Source: Mariniblastus fucicola
GTDB taxonomy: Bacteria > Planctomycetota > Planctomycetia > Pirellulales > Pirellulaceae
Direction: 5' to 3'
NCBI RefSeq assembly: GCF_008087665.1
Contig: NZ_CP042912.1
Span: 1 to 64,000, forward strand
Length of the DNA: 64,000 bases
Shown here: one piece after another, positions 56,921 to 64,000 of the stretch
How positions within the stretch are numbered: the first letter of the stretch is position 1
Layout: the number at the start of each line of letters is the position of its first letter
Made by a program: the position numbers and the translations under genes
The notes under the pieces: model-generated
Told to the model about the DNA's origin: nothing
The model's input: only the letters and a program-made list of their open reading frames with translations
The model's database searches: none

Positions 56921-58243
56921 CTACTTCTCGCCTAGCGTCCAGGCTTTCATTTCTTTGTCATTGCGTACGATGATCTGACCATCGACAAATGCGGGATGCG
57001 ACCAGCAAACCCCGCCGCGTTGACGAAGTTGTCCGCGGGTCGGATCGATGATCTTGTACCGTGAAAGCTCTTCAAAGCCATCCGGTGTCAGTTTGCCAAG
57101 CATGATTTCGCCGCGTTCGTTGAACATCCAGATCGTGTCGCCTTCGGATCCGTTTCGCACAAAGTGAATCGTGCTCCAGCGAGCTTTCGGCACCGCGTCG
57201 AGGTTCTCCCAAATCCGCTCGCCCGTCTTCGCGTCCAGGCAACGCAGCTGACCATAGCTGTCGACGCCGTAGATGTAATCGCCCAGCCAAATCGGCGTGC
57301 TGATGATTGACTGTAGTGACTTCGTCATTTTTTCGTTCGGACCAACCGCCGACCAGACTTTGGAAACGCTGTCGCCATCGTCGCCAACCTCCAACACCAG
57401 CGAGCCATCATAAAACGACGTTACGAAGATTTGATTGTCCTTGATCACCGGCGTCGCGACACCGATCGGCATGTTCTTGGGAGTGAACTCGTAGCGCCAA
57501 CGGATCTCGCCGGTTTCCGGTTTCAAACTGGCCACCGAGTCGCCAGTCCAGCAAATGATCGACGAACTCATGGCGTGCTTCATCACGACCGGCGCCGAAT
57601 ACTGAGCCCGATCTTCGAGCGAACGCCACGCTTCCTTGCCGGTTTCGCGATCGATCGCCACGACGCAGGCTCCATCGCTTCCACCGACGTGAAAGATCAC
57701 ATTGCTGCCCACGATCAGCGGACTGGCAGAAATACCCCAGATCGGCATTCGCTTGTTGGCGACGATCTTGTAGTCCTTGTTAAAGTCGACTGTCCAAATC
57801 ACGTTTCCGTTCACGGCGTCGAAACAGAAAGCATGCCCCATCGATCCGACCGAGTACGCTTTGCCGTCTTCCACGATGACCGAAGCCCGCGGTCCGGCGG
57901 GATAGCCGATGCCTTGGTAGGTCGCGTCGTATTGGTGCGTCCAAACGTTTTTTCCAGTCGCCAAATCGAAACAGTGAACGCGTTCGATCTGTTTCGGATC
58001 GGTAACGCGATCCATCACGTAGACTTTGCCATCAACAACGGTCGGGCCAGAATAGCCGCCAGCGATTTCAGCAGTCCAATCGTGCTTGGGTCCGTCGGCA
58101 GACGGTTTGATCGGAGTCGCGAGAACTCCGTCGCGATCAACGCCTCGCCACTGAGGCCAGTCTTGTGCGTTGGCGTCCAGAATCGCCGACGTTGCGAGGG
58201 CGATGAACAAGAGAGAAGCGGCTGCGAATTTTTGGCAAGGCAT
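56921..58243 (-). CDS. Second exported PQQ-type beta-propeller protein
   Basis: 440 aa from the ATG at 58243, the start of a signal peptide (CQKFAAASLLFIALATSAIL, cleavage near DANAQ). The start at 58303 would add 20 residues lacking signal features. Blades are typical PQQ-like repeats: DWPQWRGVDRDGVLATP, TGKNVWTHQYDATYQG, ETGKEAWRSLEDRAQ and AKTGERIWENLDAV. A paralogue of the protein at 55506, with the same QWRG start. Periplasmic; function unknown. Confidence 0.87.
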   Translation of the reverse strand: MPCQKFAAASLLFIALATSAILDANAQDWPQWRGVDRDGVLATPIKPSADGPKHDWTAEIAGGYSGPTVVDGKVYVMDRVTDPKQIERVHCFDLATGKNVWTHQYDATYQGIGYPAGPRASVIVEDGKAYSVGSMGHAFCFDAVNGNVIWTVDFNKDYKIVANKRMPIWGISASPLIVGSNVIFHVGGSDGACVVAIDRETGKEAWRSLEDRAQYSAPVVMKHAMSSSIICWTGDSVASLKPETGEIRWRYEFTPKNMPIGVATPVIKDNQIFVTSFYDGSLVLEVGDDGDSVSKVWSAVGPNEKMTKSLQSIISTPIWLGDYIYGVDSYGQLRCLDAKTGERIWENLDAVPKARWSTIHFVRNGSEGDTIWMFNERGEIMLGKLTPDGFEELSRYKIIDPTRGQLRQRGGVCWSHPAFVDGQIIVRNDKEMKAWTLGEK

Positions 58244-58399
58244 TGAGGCACCAAAGGATGAATGGGGACGGCCAAATCGTAGCAGCATTGGGTGCGGATT
58301 CATAACAGCGAGGCCAACGAGGGCAAAGACTTGCTTGCCAGAGACTCACTCACTCGCTGGCGCATCGAGCTTGTATTTTCATTTCACGCAACGCCCGGC

Positions 58400-58942
58400 T
58401 TACGACAAAATCGATTCTGCCATCAAGATCGCCACACAACTCGGAGCGTGAGTGATCTCACCGTTTGCAACCATCTTCGCGGCGTCCGCGAGCGGAATGA
58501 CCACGTGTTCAATCTGCTCGGTTCCTTCCGGGTTGGTGGCGACTTCCGAGAGTCCGGTTGCCAAATAGAGTCGCGTTGGCGATTCCATGATCGTGGTAAA
58601 GGGATCGACGGTGGTAAGAAACTTCCAGGATTCGGCTTCCAGTCCAAGTTCTTCCTGAAGCTCGCGCTGCGCCGTCAAGTCCGCGTCTTCGTCAGGCTCG
58701 ACTCCACCTGAAACCGCTTCGACCGAATCGCGACCCACCGCGTAGTGAAACTCTTTGGTCAGATGCACGTTGCGATCTTCGTCGACCGCGACCACACATA
58801 CGCCGGGCTTGATTTTGACGACCACGTGTTGGCCGTCGTTGCCATCGGGCCGAATGACCTGATCGAGAGTCAATTCCACAAACGGATCGCGATAAATTTG
58901 CTCGGTGCTTTTGATGGTCCAGGGACCGTGCGGGGTAGGCAT
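58400..58942 (-). CDS. Nudix hydrolase (ADP-ribose pyrophosphatase-like)
   Basis: 180 aa. The Nudix box is complete, G-x5-E-x7-R-E-x2-E-E-x-G-L, in GGVEPDEDADLTAQRELQEE followed by LGL. The upstream AVGRDSVEAVSGG and the substrate-side region FLTTVDPFTTIMESPTRLYL match the ADP-ribose/NDP-sugar subgroup. Hydrolyses nucleoside diphosphate derivatives; the exact substrate is unproven. Cytoplasmic. Confidence 0.88.
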   Translation of the reverse strand: MPTPHGPWTIKSTEQIYRDPFVELTLDQVIRPDGNDGQHVVVKIKPGVCVVAVDEDRNVHLTKEFHYAVGRDSVEAVSGGVEPDEDADLTAQRELQEELGLEAESWKFLTTVDPFTTIMESPTRLYLATGLSEVATNPEGTEQIEHVVIPLADAAKMVANGEITHAPSCVAILMAESILS

Positions 58943-59079
58943 GTGGGATCAATAAAATGAAGCGTCAGGAAGGGCGAACTTCAATCATAACCCCAACCGC
59001 ACGCGAGATGCGACTGGTCGATTGTTCACGCTTTCGTTTATAATTTGGAATCATTTGAAAAAATCATCAGGAAGGATTC

Positions 59080-59505
59080 ATGCCCAACCCATTCCATATC
59101 GCGTTTCCGGTAGACGACCTCGCAGCAGCCCGTGAATTCTACGGCGGACTTCTCGCCTGCCCGGAGGGTCGAAGTAGCGACACATGGATCGATTTTGACC
59201 TCTATGGTCACCAGATCGTTGCTCACTACAAAGCGCCGGTTGAATCTGCAGACGATGCCGCGCATTCCAACGCGGTCGACGGACACGATGTTCCAGTACC
59301 CCATTTCGGCGTGGTGCTTGACTGGGATCAATGGCAGCAACTTGCCGAACGACTCAAGGCCAACAAAGTCGAATTCGTAATCGAACCCTATGTTCGTTTT
59401 GAAGGCGAAACCGGAGAGCAAGCCACGATGTTCTTTCTCGATCCGGCAGGAAATGCTTTGGAGTTCAAAGCGTTCAAAGACATGTCGCAACTGTTTGCGA
59501 AGTAG
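59080..59505 (+). CDS. VOC family protein (glyoxalase-like)
   Basis: 141 aa, single VOC domain with [21 protein letters not shown] at the start, a His/Glu metal-ligand pattern, and [17 protein letters not shown] at the end. A good Shine-Dalgarno (AGGAAGG) precedes the ATG. Similar proteins act as glyoxalases or dioxygenases, and the substrate cannot be inferred. Cytoplasmic. Stands alone. Confidence 0.85.
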   Translation: MPNPFHIAFPVDDLAAAREFYGGLLACPEGRSSDTWIDFDLYGHQIVAHYKAPVESADDAAHSNAVDGHDVPVPHFGVVLDWDQWQQLAERLKANKVEFVIEPYVRFEGETGEQATMFFLDPAGNALEFKAFKDMSQLFAK

Positions 59506-59650
59506 CAGCACTCACGAATCGCGATCCGAGACGTGAGTGTGTTCGGCGGGTCAATCTATCGCCAGGATAGCTTGAGAATTGGACGACCGTTTCGCCGAAG
59601 TTTGAGCCAGCCACGGAGAGGCTTTCGCCAATCATCGTGCCGCTCGATTT

Positions 59651-60013
59651 CTAGCCCATCTGATCGAATAATCGATCAACGGCCTGCATCAATTGACGCC
59701 ACTGACCAAAGATATCTTCGGTGTGCAGCAAACCGGCTTCATCGCGACCGACGCCAATTTCGCTGATCATGATCATCTCGCCGAAATCGGCCAGACCTTC
59801 GAGCATCGCTTCGTAAGGCACGGCTTGCGGAACGCCGTCGATCGGCTCTTCATCGACTTCATCTTCGAACCACATGTCGAGCAATCGCTGCTCTTCATAG
59901 TCGCAGATCTTCTCATCGATGACCCGGTGCATCGCCCAAAGAGCAGCGCCTTCAGCGTCATTCGCACATACAACAAATGAAACGCTACCTGATTGAATGT
60001 AATACTTTGCCAT
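59651..60013 (-). CDS. Small acidic protein of unknown function
   Basis: 120 aa from the ATG at 60013 (a TTG directly upstream would add one residue). The sequence is strongly acidic with AKYYIQSGSVSFVVCANDAE at the start, then ALWAMHRVIDEKICDY. No signal or membrane segment. Conserved-looking but not recognised. It faces the VOC gene. Confidence 0.6.
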   Translation of the reverse strand: MAKYYIQSGSVSFVVCANDAEGAALWAMHRVIDEKICDYEEQRLLDMWFEDEVDEEPIDGVPQAVPYEAMLEGLADFGEMIMISEIGVGRDEAGLLHTEDIFGQWRQLMQAVDRLFDQMG

Positions 60014-60330
60014 CAACGGATCTCCTAAAAGTACAAACTCGTTTCGTACTTTTATCTTCGCGGGTTGGCGGACTCAGCTGGTCCACGCCCTATGAAAAAT
60101 CTGCTATCAATCCGTCGCAGCAGGGTCAAAGGAAGACTACCACCTTTGATCAACGATGCCGTAGATCGCTGCCAAAGAGCCAGTTTTTTCGAGAATTTGC
60201 GGGGCCGATTGTTCGGCCTGGTCTGGCGAGGTTGAGCTTTCGGATTTCGGAGAAATCACGGCCTTGGGGCGAAATTTTTGATGCCCAGAGCCCATTTTTG
60301 ACTTGGCATTTCCGCGATTTTCAGGCCTGA
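60014..60330. other. Intergenic stretch with no gene
   Basis: 317 bases between two genes on the minus strand. I see no RNA gene, repeat or convincing ORF. The right end contains the presumed 3' end of the DUF72 transcript. Confidence 0.5.
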
Positions 60331-61224
60331 CTAGAACAGCTGTTGCTGAACCTCAACCGAATGAGGCCACGAATCGATGGGCTCAAGCGAATGAATCTTT
60401 TCGGCAAGCGCGTTGTGAAAACGCATCGCCAGTTGTGGCGCGAAAGCATCATCGGGAGCATGCAGAAAAACGTAAGGCTGCAGCCCGTCGCGAATCCATG
60501 TCGCGACTTTGGGAACCCATTCTTCGATCCACGGATCCGCCGCCGAAAGATCGTTGCGGCCCACCAACCGCAGCATCGGACGCGGACCGGTCACGAAATC
60601 GCGGATCGGAGAACGTGGCTTTCGCGATTGCGATTTGATCTCGGACTCGTCCTTTGGCGGCGAGGCAAACAGCGGGCGTGAATCAAACATCACGCGGTCG
60701 ATGTCGTGGAACTCAAGCAGCTGATTCAGCTCCTTCTCAAGCCCGCCTTCAAACCAGGCCGGATGGCGAACTTCAACGGCGAAAGGAAACTCACTCGGAA
60801 GTCGATCAAGATAAAGTTGCAGCGCGGCCAAACCGCTGGGCCCGAACCGCGGGCCGAGTTGCAGGAAGCTGGTACCAAGCCGCTTCGCATCGTGAAGGAT
60901 TTGGAGCCCGTCAAGAAACAGCCCGGTTTCCGTTTCGGCGCCCACAAGTTCCCGCTCATGCGAGACGACGCGAGGGAACTTCAGTGCAAACCGGAATCCA
61001 TCGGCGGATTGATCTGCCCAGCGACGAAACGTGTCCGGACCGGGAATGCCGTAGAACGTGCTGTTACCTTCGACGGTGTTGAAAGTCTTGGTGTAGTGCG
61101 ACAGCCAGCGATCTTTCGCTGCCGTGGCCGGATAGACGGATCCCTTCCACGCGTCGCAGTTCCAAACCGGACAGCCAAGCCGGTAGAGCGAGTTGTGCGT
61201 GGTTTGGATCGGTGTCGGTGGCAT
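60331..61224 (-). CDS. DUF72 domain protein
   Basis: 297 aa from the ATG at 61224; the upstream start at 61311 is less likely because the DUF72 core begins right here (SLYRLGCPVWNCDAWKGSVYP). Other family parts are FNTVEGNSTFYGIPG and FRFALKFPRVVSHE, followed by SFLQLGPRFGPSGLAALQLY. DUF72 (YecE) proteins have a TIM-barrel fold and unknown function, sometimes linked to nucleic acid or sugar chemistry. Cytoplasmic. Divergent from nothing nearby; the Fpg/Nei gene lies upstream on the same strand. Confidence 0.88.
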   Translation of the reverse strand: MPPTPIQTTHNSLYRLGCPVWNCDAWKGSVYPATAAKDRWLSHYTKTFNTVEGNSTFYGIPGPDTFRRWADQSADGFRFALKFPRVVSHERELVGAETETGLFLDGLQILHDAKRLGTSFLQLGPRFGPSGLAALQLYLDRLPSEFPFAVEVRHPAWFEGGLEKELNQLLEFHDIDRVMFDSRPLFASPPKDESEIKSQSRKPRSPIRDFVTGPRPMLRLVGRNDLSAADPWIEEWVPKVATWIRDGLQPYVFLHAPDDAFAPQLAMRFHNALAEKIHSLEPIDSWPHSVEVQQQLF

Positions 61225-61316
61225 GGACTTTTTGCAGAGAATGAATGTTTGGGATCGTTTGAGGGCTTGCGGCAAATGTGATTGCGGCGGCGAATCATGC
61301 AATCTAACCATGCAAA

Positions 61317-61340
61317 CACAGGCTGGAAGCCTATGCCACC
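61317..61340. repeat. 24-bp dispersed repeat, copy 3
   Basis: Identical to 56891-56914. It overlaps the last codons and stop of the Fpg/Nei gene, showing that this repeat can lie at a gene 3' end. Confidence 0.85.
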
Positions 61341-62161
61341 CTTCGCTGACACTTCTCGCAGGCGTACATTTTCCGCGCCGCGACTTCCCACTGACGCACG
61401 CGGTTGCCGCAATTCGAACACCGACTCTTTTTATAAACCAGCAACCGTTCGGCTCGCGTCAGCCGACTGAGCGGTTTGTCGATATCGCTTCGGTCCACCG
61501 TGATGATGCGATTGTACTTCAATCCGATCTGCAATAGCTCAACCGATAGCGCCCAAAGTTCGTCAAACGTTTCGCGACTCAGCTCGCAACCTTTCGTTTC
61601 CGGATGGATGCCCAGCTTGAACAGGATTTCGGCTCGATAGATGTTACCGATGCCGGCAACGACGCTCTGGTCCAGCAGCAACGCCCCGATGGCCTTTCGC
61701 GATTTCGTGATCTTCTGCCATGCAAGCTCCGGGTCGGCGTCGGCGCGCAGCGGGTCAGCGCCGATGCGATTTTTTAGCGTCCTGAACTCTTCTTTCGAAA
61801 GCAGCCGGCAAGTATTGGGGCCGTTGAGATCGAAAGCTTTCTCGTAGCCGATCATCCGCACGCGAACCGCGCCGCGAGGATCCGGCGGCGGGTTCTTGTG
61901 TAAGCGGAACTTTCCGTACAGCCCCAGATGAACGTGCATGATGGCCGCGGGTTTGGCGTCGACTTTGGGAGCACGCGTTTTGGTACCCCATAAGTAAACC
62001 AGATGCTTGCCGAAGGCTTCGGCGCCGATTAAGTGCCGCCCGGAGATCTTTTTGGCTTCTGCCTCGAATCTTCCTTGCGGCGAGAGCACGATCATTTTCT
62101 GATTGGCAAATGCAAGGCAGTGGTCGCGAGCGACGCGGTGAACGGAATGTCCTTCAGGCAT
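61331..62161 (-). CDS. Fpg/Nei-family DNA glycosylase
   Basis: 276 aa base-excision repair enzyme. Begins MPEGHSVHR, where Pro2 and Glu3 are the catalytic residues of the family. The H2TH region is LLLDQSVVAGIGNIYRAEILF, and the C-terminal zinc finger is CSNCGNRVRQWEVAA followed by CEKCQ. The MPEGH start is more typical of endonuclease VIII (Nei) than MutM (MPELPE), so oxidised pyrimidines are the probable substrates. A 24-bp repeat overlaps its 3' end. Confidence 0.93.
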   Translation of the reverse strand: MPEGHSVHRVARDHCLAFANQKMIVLSPQGRFEAEAKKISGRHLIGAEAFGKHLVYLWGTKTRAPKVDAKPAAIMHVHLGLYGKFRLHKNPPPDPRGAVRVRMIGYEKAFDLNGPNTCRLLSKEEFRTLKNRIGADPLRADADPELAWQKITKSRKAIGALLLDQSVVAGIGNIYRAEILFKLGIHPETKGCELSRETFDELWALSVELLQIGLKYNRIITVDRSDIDKPLSRLTRAERLLVYKKSRCSNCGNRVRQWEVAARKMYACEKCQRRVA

Positions 62162-62537
62162 ATTGGATTCGGTAAAACGAACTTGGTGGCTTCGAGTCGA
62201 GCTTGTAACGAACGCTGGCGATCCCGGATCGAAAGGTACTCATGGAAACCAGCGGCAGCGATTCGAGATGCTTCGGGTGGGGATACGCCGCCCTTATCTT
62301 CCACCAAACCGCCTGGCTTGTATCGTCAAAACGGGAATTCTGTGAATTGGGTTCCAATTTGGCCTCTCGACCTGATAATTGCCTTGCAGAAACCGGTTTC
62401 AGGAGCGATCGTATGTCCAACCAAACCACCACTCCGGCACGATACCGTTGGGACGGGGAAAGCGAACTGGCCACCGCTACCTCCGTCGAAATTTACCAGC
62501 GATATCCAGAGGAGAAAGTGACGAAAGGCAGTTGTTG
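62162..62537. other. Intergenic region upstream of the transporter
   Basis: 376 bases without a convincing gene; a short in-frame ORF across it has no recognisable features. The promoters of the divergent Fpg/Nei gene and the transporter must lie here. No operator identified. Confidence 0.5.
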
Positions 62538-64000
62538 ATGAGCGAAGAAATAAATCCTTACGCAGCCGGTCCCGGCAATAAAGTAACCCCGTCGACGCCT
62601 CCAGAAGATCGCATCCCGTTTCAGCAAAAAGCCGCCTACGCGGTCGGCATGTTGGTCAACAATCTTCAGGCGGCCGCGCTGCCAGCGATGATGATCGTGC
62701 TAAACCTTGGTCTGGGCATCAACCCGATTCTGGTCGGCATCATCGGCTTCATCCCACGGATCTTTGATGCGGTTTCCGATCCACTGATGGGATACATCTC
62801 GGACAACACGCGATCTCGCTGGGGTCGCCGGCGTCCATACATTCTGATCGGAGCCCTGATTTCCGGTTTGGTGTTCGCGGCGATGTGGCAGGTGCCGACC
62901 GGCTGGCCGGTGAACTATGAACGCGACGCGGATGCCGATGGCGTCATCGATCGCATGGAGTTGAGAGCCGGTTCGGATCCGAACAATGTGAACAGCCCGG
63001 TCGTCGACGGAGGTCAGGACACGAACGATTCGACGGGACCCGCCGATGACGGGATCTCCGACGCGCTCGAACAGACCATGATCACGCTGGGCTCGACGGC
63101 CCCGATCACGACCGAACTGGATGCTGACGGCGATGAAGTGCCGGACTATGACCAGTCAAGACAGTCGTACTACTTCTGGGCATTTCTGATCGCGCTGGTG
63201 ATCTACTTTCTGACTTACACGATGTACGCGACTCCGTTCGTTGCGTTCGGCTACGAGATGACGCCGGACTATCACGAAAGGACGCGACTGCATGCTTTCG
63301 CCAACGCCGCCGGTCAATTGGCCTGGTTGGGAGCGCCGTGGATCTGGTACTTCATGTCGCTCTATGAAAACAAAGTCGACGGTGCCAGCCAGTTGGGCAT
63401 GATCTTCGGCATCTCGATCATGATCCTGGGCATGGTTCCCGCGATCTTCTGTCGGGAACGAATGAGCGAACTCAAACCGGTCGAATCGAAAGGCGATGGC
63501 GCTTCCGGACTGTTGAATAACTTCAAGGAGTTCTTCAAAAACCTGACTTCGTCTCTTAAGTGTTCACCGTTTGTGAAACTGTGTCTGGCAACGTTTCTGG
63601 TGTTCAACGGATTTCAACTGGGAATTTCGTTTTCGCTTTACGTGATGATTTATTACGTCTTCCAGGGCGGAGAGAACCCGGACGCTTTGGCCGGTGACCT
63701 CAATGGATGGTGGGGATCGTTGACCGCGATTTGCACGATGGCGGTGATTCCGCTGACGGCTGTTATTTCGGAGTGGCTTGGCAGCAAACGTAAGGCCTTT
63801 ATGGTCACGATCGGCCTGTCGATTATCGGCTACGCGTTGAAGTGGATCGGCTACAACCCTGCGTTTCCGTATCTATTACTGATTTCTTGCCCGTTTGTGG
63901 CGTTTGGGACCGGTTCCCTGTTCACGTTGATGGGTTCAATGATTTCAGACGTCTGTGATTACGACGAACTACAGTCGCATCAGCGCCGCGAAGGCGTTTT
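62538..64000 (+). CDS. GPH-type MFS sugar transporter, 3' end beyond window
   Basis: At least 487 aa; no stop before base 64000. The hallmark GPH/SGL sequence is DAVSDPLMGYISDNTRSRWG followed by RRRPYILIG. Multiple membrane spans occur (LVNNLQAAALPAMMIVLNLG, ILIGALISGLVFAAMW, FLIALVIYFLTYTMYAT). Between about residues 127 and 210, in the loop after TM3, there are Asp-rich calcium-loop-like sequences (DADADGVIDRMELRAGSDPN, then ELDADGDEVPDYDQS), resembling thrombospondin type-3 or dockerin-like motifs. GPH transporters co-transport sugars with cations. The substrate is unknown; sugar or oligosaccharide import fits the fucose and galactose enzymes in the window. Confidence 0.85.
   Translation, partial: MSEEINPYAAGPGNKVTPSTPPEDRIPFQQKAAYAVGMLVNNLQAAALPAMMIVLNLGLGINPILVGIIGFIPRIFDAVSDPLMGYISDNTRSRWGRRRPYILIGALISGLVFAAMWQVPTGWPVNYERDADADGVIDRMELRAGSDPNNVNSPVVDGGQDTNDSTGPADDGISDALEQTMITLGSTAPITTELDADGDEVPDYDQSRQSYYFWAFLIALVIYFLTYTMYATPFVAFGYEMTPDYHERTRLHAFANAAGQLAWLGAPWIWYFMSLYENKVDGASQLGMIFGISIMILGMVPAIFCRERMSELKPVESKGDGASGLLNNFKEFFKNLTSSLKCSPFVKLCLATFLVFNGFQLGISFSLYVMIYYVFQGGENPDALAGDLNGWWGSLTAICTMAVIPLTAVISEWLGSKRKAFMVTIGLSIIGYALKWIGYNPAFPYLLLISCPFVAFGTGSLFTLMGSMISDVCDYDELQSHQRREGV

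Noticed and set aside
62242-62537. Small ORF before the transporter
   Set aside because: No recognisable motif, and it overlaps the region expected to hold promoters.

Overview
The window looks like a moderate-GC chromosome segment from a planctomycete, most likely Pirellulaceae-like. The signs are a surface protein with an LEPRxLL-type N-terminal motif, Ser/Thr kinases and PQQ-type propellers of planctomycete style, an FG-GAP/ASPIC-UnbV protein, a RegB-like kinase, and many lone genes on alternating strands. Base 1 is the first base of dnaA, so the replicon appears to be numbered from the origin region.

Layout. 1-5605 is a replication block (dnaA, dnaN, a DciA/DUF721 gene, gyrB) with a possible oriC between dnaA and dnaN; recF is absent from its usual place. 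5659-12557 holds an HDOD-GGDEF signalling protein, two coupled genes of unknown function and a large repeat-built surface protein. 12726-22254 holds a short SecA-like ATPase, the FG-GAP/ASPIC lipoprotein, a receiver-HATPase protein, a short RecQ, a cytochrome P460-like protein and a protein kinase. 22422-35368 is mainly metabolism: GalT, glycogen synthase, L-fuconate dehydratase, a glutamate-synthase-like FMN protein, a CocE/NonD hydrolase coupled to a metallopeptidase-like protein, and GlyA. 35502-45627 holds a TPR protein, PepD, a RegB-like histidine kinase, the def-fmt pair, FolK and a DUF255 thioredoxin-like lipoprotein. 45977-52241 holds an L,D-transpeptidase, FabI, a GAF/sigma-54 activator and a nitroreductase fusion. 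52285-64000 holds a GxxExxY cassette bounded by inverted repeats, an ALDH7-type dehydrogenase, VOC proteins, a YjjX-type NTPase, two propellers, a Nudix hydrolase, DUF72, an Fpg/Nei glycosylase and a GPH-type transporter cut by the window end.

The most striking feature is at 14740-17271. A single reading frame for a secreted FG-GAP/ASPIC-UnbV lipoprotein is interrupted by one in-frame TGA at 16585. The frame stays open and homologous after it, and a perfect hairpin with a GGTC tetraloop starts 12 nt past the TGA. This has the geometry of a bacterial SECIS element, so I read the gene as a selenoprotein with a Sec-Ser-Cys motif rather than a pseudogene. No selenocysteine machinery genes lie in the window, so this stays a prediction.

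Other points of interest are the 28-bp perfect inverted repeat around a GxxExxY gene, a 24-bp intergenic repeat present three times, a MITE-like inverted repeat at 47992-48138, calcium-loop-like sequence inside a sugar-transporter loop, and a DnaA with altered Walker B and sensor II residues. I saw no tRNA, rRNA, CRISPR array, transposase or prophage.
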